A stretch of 64,000 nucleotides of DNA, taken from contig CAJNOJ010000001.1 in NCBI GenBank assembly GCA_905250025.1, forward strand, positions 1,364,001 through 1,428,000. The letters run 5' to 3'. The position numbers were made by a program, and so were the translations under genes. The notes under the pieces are model-generated. The model was not told where the DNA came from and did no database searches. It saw nothing but the letters and a program-made list of their open reading frames with translations. This DNA comes from Adineta ricciae. Taxonomy: Eukaryota > Rotifera > Eurotatoria > Adinetida > Adinetidae. Below, one piece after another: positions 58,412 to 64,000 of this stretch. How positions within the stretch are numbered: the first letter of the stretch is position 1; each line of letters opens with the position of its first letter.

Positions 58412-60919
58412 ATGGGTATTTTACGACATCGTCGTTTTCGTCGTCAAGAATTGCCACCAGCTAATGATGATGGAGAAGATGAATATGACGAAGATGGTGA
58501 AGAAGGCGACGACGACGACGATTCAGCGACTACTCCAGCGGGTGCAGGTCTTCCACTGACAACTACTGAAAATCAATTTGAAAAGGCTAAAGCAATTGGA
58601 AAAGACGTCATCGAAAAAGTACCGAGTGAGTCTACATATATATATATACCTTTTGCTATTCGGTGCGACCTTCGCTATCCTACATTCTTTTTTTTTCACC
58701 TATCGGCATAAGTCAAAAATGAAAAGTATGATTGTGTTCTTCGTGAATATGTTTATATGTATGAGTGGGAGTGATTGGCAACACTAGCATACCGAAAATC
58801 GATGCATATGATGTAACGTGGGCAGACTGAAACATTTTCTCTGACGATTCTTCTCTTTGCGCGAATGAAACGAACGAATCAAAATCCTCACGTTTCTTAT
58901 AAACTGTTAACTGTACAAAGCAGACCAAAATGTGTACGTGGGCGATTATTTACCGTGTCACTCTTAACTATGGCAATCGATGATATACATAAAAAGCATT
59001 ACAACAAGAGAAAAAAGATTTTTTCATTCCTTCTATTCGCTTTTTTTCGTGTTATTCGATCAGTAAAATAGTGTATGTCGTGTCTATTCGAAAATACGTT
59101 GGTGTGAAAGGATACTTACAAGCGTTGGCATACATATGCCTTTACCATAAAGGCTTAGATAATGACGAGTACTATGACAAAACAGAACTATACCATCCAT
59201 AAAGAAAAACGATCAGTTTTCAATATAATACCAGGTAAAAGATCACGTATGCACACAACTAAATGTTTGTTGTTCAATATACGATAGATGTCTGTAGAAC
59301 GAAGAACTCTCGTGAGACTACGAATAATTGATAATGAAATTTTGCTTATTCAATTACTTTTTATATTTCTTACCACAGTAGCTTAGCCGAGAGAGCGTCC
59401 ATCTCGTTAATAGAACGTCCACCGTTCGAGACGGTGTCTAAGCAGCGAATAACTTTTCTTTGAATTTCACTTTTCAGTGCCACCTTGGGCTACAATTATC
59501 CTCGTTATTATTGTTCTTCTTGCATTATGTGCGTGTATCGCATGTTGTATACGTCGAACGTGCCGAAAGTTATGGAAGAAGAAAGGAGTCAAAGGAGGCA
59601 AAGGTATTGATTTGCAAGCTGTCAAAACTTTCGGCTTACACAAAGAAAAGGTAAATATTATAATAGAAGAGGAGTTTTTCTTAATTCATACGTTTCCTAA
59701 TCTTTCAGGTTCAACCTGACATTGAAGAACTAACACCGAATATGGAAGATAATGAAGATGCCGATTCGAAGAAAAGTGAAGCACCTAATTTAGGGAAATT
59801 AGAATACTCGCTTGACTACGACTTTCAAAAACAAGAAGTAAAAGAATAACAAACTAAATTGTTCGAAAAGAGAATTCGTCTTGGTGTCATTTAGCTTAAA
59901 GTTGAAGTCATCCAAGCTCAAGAATTACCGGCAATGGATATGAGTGGTACCTCGGATCCATATGTGAAAGTTTATGTTCTACCCGATAAGAAGAAAAAAT
60001 TCGAAACGAAAGTTTATCGCAAAACACTAAATCCTGTTTTCAATGAGACCTTCATATTTAAAGTAAAAGACATTCGGCGGGAAAGAAAGCAACGCACTAT
60101 GTTTTGATTATGAATAGAATTTGGCTTATGGTGAAATTGGCGGAAAAACATTGGTCTTTGCTGTGTACGACTTCGATCGATTTTCAAGGCATGATCAAAT
60201 TGGTGAAGTACAAATTGCGTTGAATACAGTCGATTTAGGCAAAGTTATACGCGAGATAAAGGATTTATCACCTCCACCAGGAGATAAAGAAGCAGTGAGT
60301 TGACCATTAGAATTCGGCCATTTATTTATTGTATCATTCTTTTCAGGAAAATAAATTAGGTGACATTTGCTTTTCACTTCGATATGTACCAACAGCTGGT
60401 AAATTAACCATTACTATACTCGAAGCAAAGAACTTGAAAAAGATGGATGTCGGTGGCCTTTCTGGTAAGTAACAGTATTCTAATTCATTCGACTCTTGTA
60501 AGAATTGTATATTTTTCATTACTGTTTAGATCCATACGTTAAACTATCGTTAATGATGAATGGTAAACGGTTGAAAAAGAAGAAAACATCGATTAAAAAA
60601 TGTACATTAAATCCATATTATAACGAATCATTTACATTTGAAGTACCCTTTGAGCAAATTCAAGTATGTCGCCTAATCTTGTCAGCATGATGCTGATCTT
60701 GAGAGACACGAATGATTTTTCGTTTAGAAAGTACAATTAGTCGTTACTGTTGTCGATTATGATCGTATCGGCACATCTGAACCGATTGGTAAAGTTGTTT
60801 TGGGTTGTAATGCGACCGGCACTGAATTACGGCATTGGTCTGATATGCTCGCATCACCGCGACGACCGATCGCCCAATGGCATTCTTTGAAAGATCCGGA
60901 AGACGGCAAACCATCATAA
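58412..60919 (+). CDS. SYT1: Synaptotagmin 1-like vesicle calcium sensor
   Basis: Synaptic-vesicle membrane protein that senses Ca2+ and triggers SNARE-driven exocytosis. Eight exons: 58412-58625, 59478-59650, 59709-59837, 59895-60062, 60118-60294, 60347-60464, 60530-60663, 60728-60919; 434 aa. Acidic intravesicular N-terminus, one TM segment ([20 protein letters not shown]) followed by Cys and Lys, a linker, then C2A ([13 protein letters not shown] to PPPGDKEA) and C2B ([16 protein letters not shown] to the end). C2A Ca2+ ligands are present (MDMSGTSD and [10 protein letters not shown]); C2B has KMDVGGLSD and [10 protein letters not shown], where the last ligand is Glu instead of Asp. The polybasic KRLKKKKT and [17 protein letters not shown] are conserved. 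First intron is unusually long (852 nt). Confidence 0.95.
59372..59443 (+). pseudogene. tRNA-like relic in synaptotagmin intron 1
   Basis: Has an A-box-like TAGCTTAGCCGAGAGAGCG, a 7-base anticodon loop CTCGTTA on an imperfect stem (would read CGT, Thr) and a perfect T-arm CACCG-TTCGAGA-CGGTG. The acceptor stem does not pair (ACCACAG against TCTAAGC), so it is not a functional tRNA. Probably a tRNA fragment or tRNA-derived SINE head. Confidence 0.45.
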
Positions 60920-61930
60920 ATGATCATTCCTATTTTTTATTGTCCTACACATGAAGTTTTTTTTCTTCTTTTACTTGCTGTGCAATACTAAACTTATTGT
61001 TGTTGTTGTCGTTCGTGTTGTTTTGTCGTTGAGACTGATTAATATTAATGTCTTTATTTATTTTCTCTTCTCTTTTTTTTCTTGTTTTTTATATGTATTT
61101 TGTCACCGTTGTTCGTATCACACTTTCACTCCTATTTTTGCCCCATTGACCGACACATACTATCGTTATTGTTGTTTGTGTATGTATACTTATATTCCTT
61201 TCTTTCTCTTTTGTTTCACTAGGGAACAGTCGTTTTTTTCCAGCTACCGGTTATCTTGTGTCGGTGTAAATAAAAAGAAAAAAACCCTACTTGGATTTAT
61301 CGAAACTCAGTGCAGGAGACGATACGCTCAAGCTTGAGTCCATTATGCACAAAGTGTGCCACACGATGAGAATTCCTGCATGATCATTGTGTCAACGATG
61401 ATCTTTATTGTTTGATTTACTGCATCAGTGCTTTCGTAATATGAATCTTGAGAAAAAGTCATTTTCAATTATTAAGTTTACATACCGAAGGCGCTAATAG
61501 TATTCTAAGATCAAGTCATTTTTTCTGACTTGTATGAACTATGCTAGTGTAATTTTTCGTAGATCATCTGAATTATTGATATGTAACTTGTATATTCTTA
61601 TTTTGACATATAAAATTAATTGATTATGAGTTGTTATGCTTTGGAACTGAATAATTGGTATTCAATGAAAAATAATATTTAGTTTCTCATGGTTTCGGCA
61701 ATCACATATTCTTTCAATGATATAAAAACACAAATTATTTAGTGATGACGACATAACGAACAAACGACCGATGTCGCTTTTCCTCTATTTTTTCTCCCTA
61801 CACGTGTTGTTTTTCTCTTCATTTAAACTGAAAGACACTGTCGATTGATTACATTTTTCGAAATAAATATCATTTTCGATTATTTTTGTTTTGTCAATAG
61901 CACCACCTATTTGACTATTGCCGAAGAAGA
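60920..61930. other. Synaptotagmin 3' UTR and spacer
   Basis: AATAAA at 61269-61274 probably ends the synaptotagmin transcript. T-rich. The frame at 60951-61337 is Phe/Tyr/Cys-rich low complexity within this UTR. No gene seen. Confidence 0.5.
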
Positions 61931-62710
61931 ATGTTTCAATTAATTCTTTTAACATGTTTATTCCCATTGTGTAGTAAGTGATTGTGTCGTTGCAACGATC
62001 AAACTTTAGTCTCTATTCATATTTTAGTCGGTAATAGTATTCATGGTCAAATTCTTTTGGATGGCGATGCGAATAAATCGGTGCGTGTTTCATCAGGTTC
62101 AACAACGACCATTTCTCTTCAAGACACGTCACTGGCTGATGCAGGAGCAGTGATGATCAAACAGATGCAAGTAGAGAATGTATTTGCACTTCCGTTTGCA
62201 TTTGAAATGGAAATACCCGATGATCTCTCGTCACACAATACGTATACACTGTCCGTTCGAATTACCAAAGGCGTCAATCTTTTGTATATTAACGATCAGC
62301 AGATCCGAGTAAACGTCAACAGCAAAAATCCAATCACACAGGACATCCCTGTTGTTCGTGTTAGCCAAGGTTCGAAGATGTTTTATACAGAAAATACTGA
62401 TAGAAATAAAATGATATTTAGATGAAATTAATGCTGCTGAGAAAGTAATCTCCAATGACGATGCAAAACAGACATCCTGGCCAGAAATGGTCGGCAAAGA
62501 AGGTTCGTATGCTGTTCAATATATAAAAGAAAAAACCGGTTCGTTTATTTATTAATCATTAGCAATACATGAACCTTCTCTGTGTTAGGTCTAACGAATG
62601 TTTTTACAATTAGACAAAACTCAGCAATGACAATGGATTATCGCCAAGATCGTGTACGTATTCCTGTTGATGATAATGGAATTGTCAGTGCAACGCCAAT
62701 CATCGCATAA
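61931..62710 (+). CDS. Secreted YbaY-like domain fused to potato-inhibitor-I domain
   Basis: Four exons: 61931-61973, 62028-62369, 62422-62538, 62589-62710; introns 54, 52 and 50 nt, all GT-AG, phase 1; 207 aa. Signal peptide MFQLILLTCLFPLC. Residues about 19-127 resemble the bacterial YbaY/YscW lipoprotein domain: TTTISLQDTSLADAGAVMIK, LPFAFEMEIP, YTLSVRITKG, LLYINDQQ, DIPVVRV. Residues about 146-207 are a potato inhibitor I (eglin-type) serine protease inhibitor: SWPEMVGKEGSYAVQYIKEK, then the binding loop NSAMTMDYRQDRVRI and VDDNGIVSATPIIA. By family analogy P1 is Met183 and P1' Asp184, predicting chymotrypsin/elastase/subtilisin-type targets. YbaY proteins are otherwise bacterial, so horizontal transfer followed by intron gain and fusion is inferred. 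No disulfides are predicted in either domain. Confidence 0.85.
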
Positions 62711-62939
62711 ACTATGAACCTTGTCTTGTTCTACTTATAAAAACTTCTATTTTTGTGGATAAAGTCATGTAATGAAGCATGCCTCACGTAAAGACCCTTA
62801 AACACATCGATTTAATTAAACGATGTAAACAGCGCAATAATAAAGAGCTTATTATCATAAGTATAAACTTAGAGGTACAGTTTGTAATGTCATGTTCTGA
62901 ACAACAGATGGAAATATAACAAGAAAAACATATTGACGA
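62711..62939. other. Convergent spacer
   Basis: Short region between convergently transcribed genes. No further feature seen. Confidence 0.5.
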
Positions 62940-63290
62940 TTATCCCTTGGCCACACAGTACCGACCACGTTTAGCATTGCCATCATAACACATTAGACCG
63001 GCACAACACGGCGGTAGACCTACTCCACATGTCCATACTTGTGGTAGACATATTGGATTTTGATTTTGCTGCTGCTGCTGTTGTTGTAGTTGTTGTTGTT
63101 GATAATGTAATGGCATTATTCGGTATAACTGCTGTCTTGGAGAACCAAATTTTCTGTGAGATTCATCTAAATCGGCATCATGTTGTTGGATGTATCTTTG
63201 AAGAAGATGATTCAGATTATAGGCCGATCGGCGTGGGTACGAGATGGAACATGGGATGAGTAACAAGAATAGGCAGAATAGGAGATTCAT
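62940..63290 (-). CDS. Small secreted cystine-knot-like peptide precursor
   Basis: Single exon, 116 aa, ATG at 63288-63290. Signal peptide (MNLLFCLFLLLIPCSIS), a propeptide-like middle with a Gln run (bases 63066-63110), and a C-terminal six-Cys domain with spacing C-x6-C-x6-CC-x4-C-x9-C, the inhibitor-cystine-knot arrangement seen in many small secreted ligands and defence peptides. There is no dibasic site immediately before the knot. Function cannot be told from sequence; a neuropeptide/agouti-like signal or a defence peptide are both possible. Confidence 0.7.
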   Translation of the reverse strand: MNLLFCLFLLLIPCSISYPRRSAYNLNHLLQRYIQQHDADLDESHRKFGSPRQQLYRIMPLHYQQQQLQQQQQQQNQNPICLPQVWTCGVGLPPCCAGLMCYDGNAKRGRYCVAKG

Positions 63291-63792
63291 TTCATACGCT
63301 TTAAATTTGTTTTATGTATGTAAGGTTGTGTTAAAATAATTTACCATATAAATATGTACAAAGAGTTATTCATATACACGGAGGAGGCGGGTTTCACAAT
63401 TACTGTGTATTGACCTATGACGAAGTGTAAAGAAAATACGATATTGGCATTTTGTTGTCAGACTAATCCAGGGAAGAACATAGTATACTCAACGGAAAGT
63501 TTACCGATTTCGTCACTGAATTATAGGCCAGTAATAAAACATTCGATGACGTCGGTAAAGTTCTGAATATCAACGATGCCATAAATGTGATATGATCATT
63601 TAATAGTAACGTTCTTTTCATCTCGTACACACTCCTTCGTTTCGCTTTGCTTCTTTACAACGGTCGAAAACGGTCAAAATTTCATGTGGTTTATGTAATT
63701 ACAAGTGATATTGAAAAAATGTGAAAGTGATACTCGTTATGTGTAGACAGTGTGTATATGTAACCGAAAACGACAAACAAAACGCAATTCTA
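63291..63792. other. Spacer, no gene seen
   Basis: Upstream of the cystine-knot gene and downstream of the gene cut by the window end. Nothing recognised. Confidence 0.45.
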
Positions 63793-64000
63793 TTAAGATG
63801 TAGTAGTATTCAGTGACACATTTGAAACATTATCTTGCGTAGCATCTAAGATATTATTGATATCATTCACTGCTAACTAAAAATAGAGGCGAACGTGAGC
63901 ATAGTCTTTTGATCAACGAAATAACCGAACATACCATAAAATTGTGTTGACCTTGTGCCTCTGTTGTTTTTATTAGCTCTCGCTCTATGGCATTTAGATT
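63793..64000 (-). CDS. 3' end of a gene that continues past the window
   Basis: Two minus-strand exons: 63935-64000 (open at the window edge) and 63793-63876 with TAA, joined in phase 0 across a 58-nt intron (GTATGT...TTTTTAG). The 49 visible residues are helical and polar (NAIERELIKTTEAQGQHNFM, then LAVNDINNILDATQDN) and end in a Ser/Thr tail. Family not recognisable from this fragment. Confidence 0.55.

Noticed and set aside
60951-61337. 128-codon frame after synaptotagmin
   Set aside because: Phe/Tyr/Cys/Val low-complexity translation of a T-rich 3' UTR; ends beyond the poly(A) signal at 61269.
1-64000. CRISPR arrays, bacterial operons, origins, riboswitches
   Set aside because: The window is eukaryotic with spliced genes; no regularly spaced direct repeats or prokaryotic signals were seen.

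Overview
The window looks like compact metazoan nuclear DNA, most likely from a bdelloid rotifer (Adineta/Rotaria type); that assignment is inference. The reasons are animal-only genes (synaptotagmin, a histamine-H1-like GPCR, an intermediate filament with a lamin tail, casein kinase 1 alpha, an SLC30-type transporter), very short GT-AG introns (mostly 49-85 nt), AT-rich short spacers, and at least one gene that looks horizontally acquired. Exon coordinates were worked out by eye from splice signals and reading phase; in nearly every gene the phases close exactly.

Layout. 76-5420 (+): a huge low-complexity protein of unknown function. 6345-7809 (+): casein kinase 1 alpha. 8821-9989 (-): secreted trypsin. 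11418-16817 (+): a DUF4062-NACHT-WD40 STAND ATPase. 17252-18687 (+): a PPTC7-like PP2C phosphatase. Then two near-identical blocks, 18371-25180 and 25182-32042, are separated by a single N. Each carries the 3' end of the phosphatase gene, an 8-Cys secreted protein, two tRNA-Ser(GCT), an acidic secreted protein, a Gly/Tyr-rich repeat protein and an SLC30-like transporter. Because both blocks abut the N, I read this as two overlapping allelic contigs that were joined without merging, not as a proven tandem duplication.

32895-37934 (+): intermediate filament, WAP protein, SGNH hydrolase and, 33 bp behind it, a MAIP1-like mitochondrial protein. 38087-49999 (-): a histamine-H1-like GPCR, an orphan exon of another GPCR, a VASt-domain membrane protein with one frameshift, a Golgi fucosyltransferase-like pseudogene (two frameshifts and a stop), and a secreted protein with three discoidin-type domains. 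51421-56280 (+): a small unknown gene, a candidate piggyBac-type MITE, and two tandem PAP2 lipid phosphatases whose 3' ends look gene-converted. 58412-60919 (+): synaptotagmin 1.

The right end holds the most striking gene. At 61931-62710 (+) a secreted protein joins a bacterial YbaY/YscW-like domain to a potato-inhibitor-I (eglin-type) protease inhibitor domain, with four introns-spliced exons in perfect phase. It is followed by a small cystine-knot-like peptide gene (-) and the 3' end of one more minus-strand gene cut by the window edge. Apart from the tandem phosphatases and the close SGNH/MAIP1 pair, neighbouring genes have no obvious shared pathway, as is usual for animal DNA.
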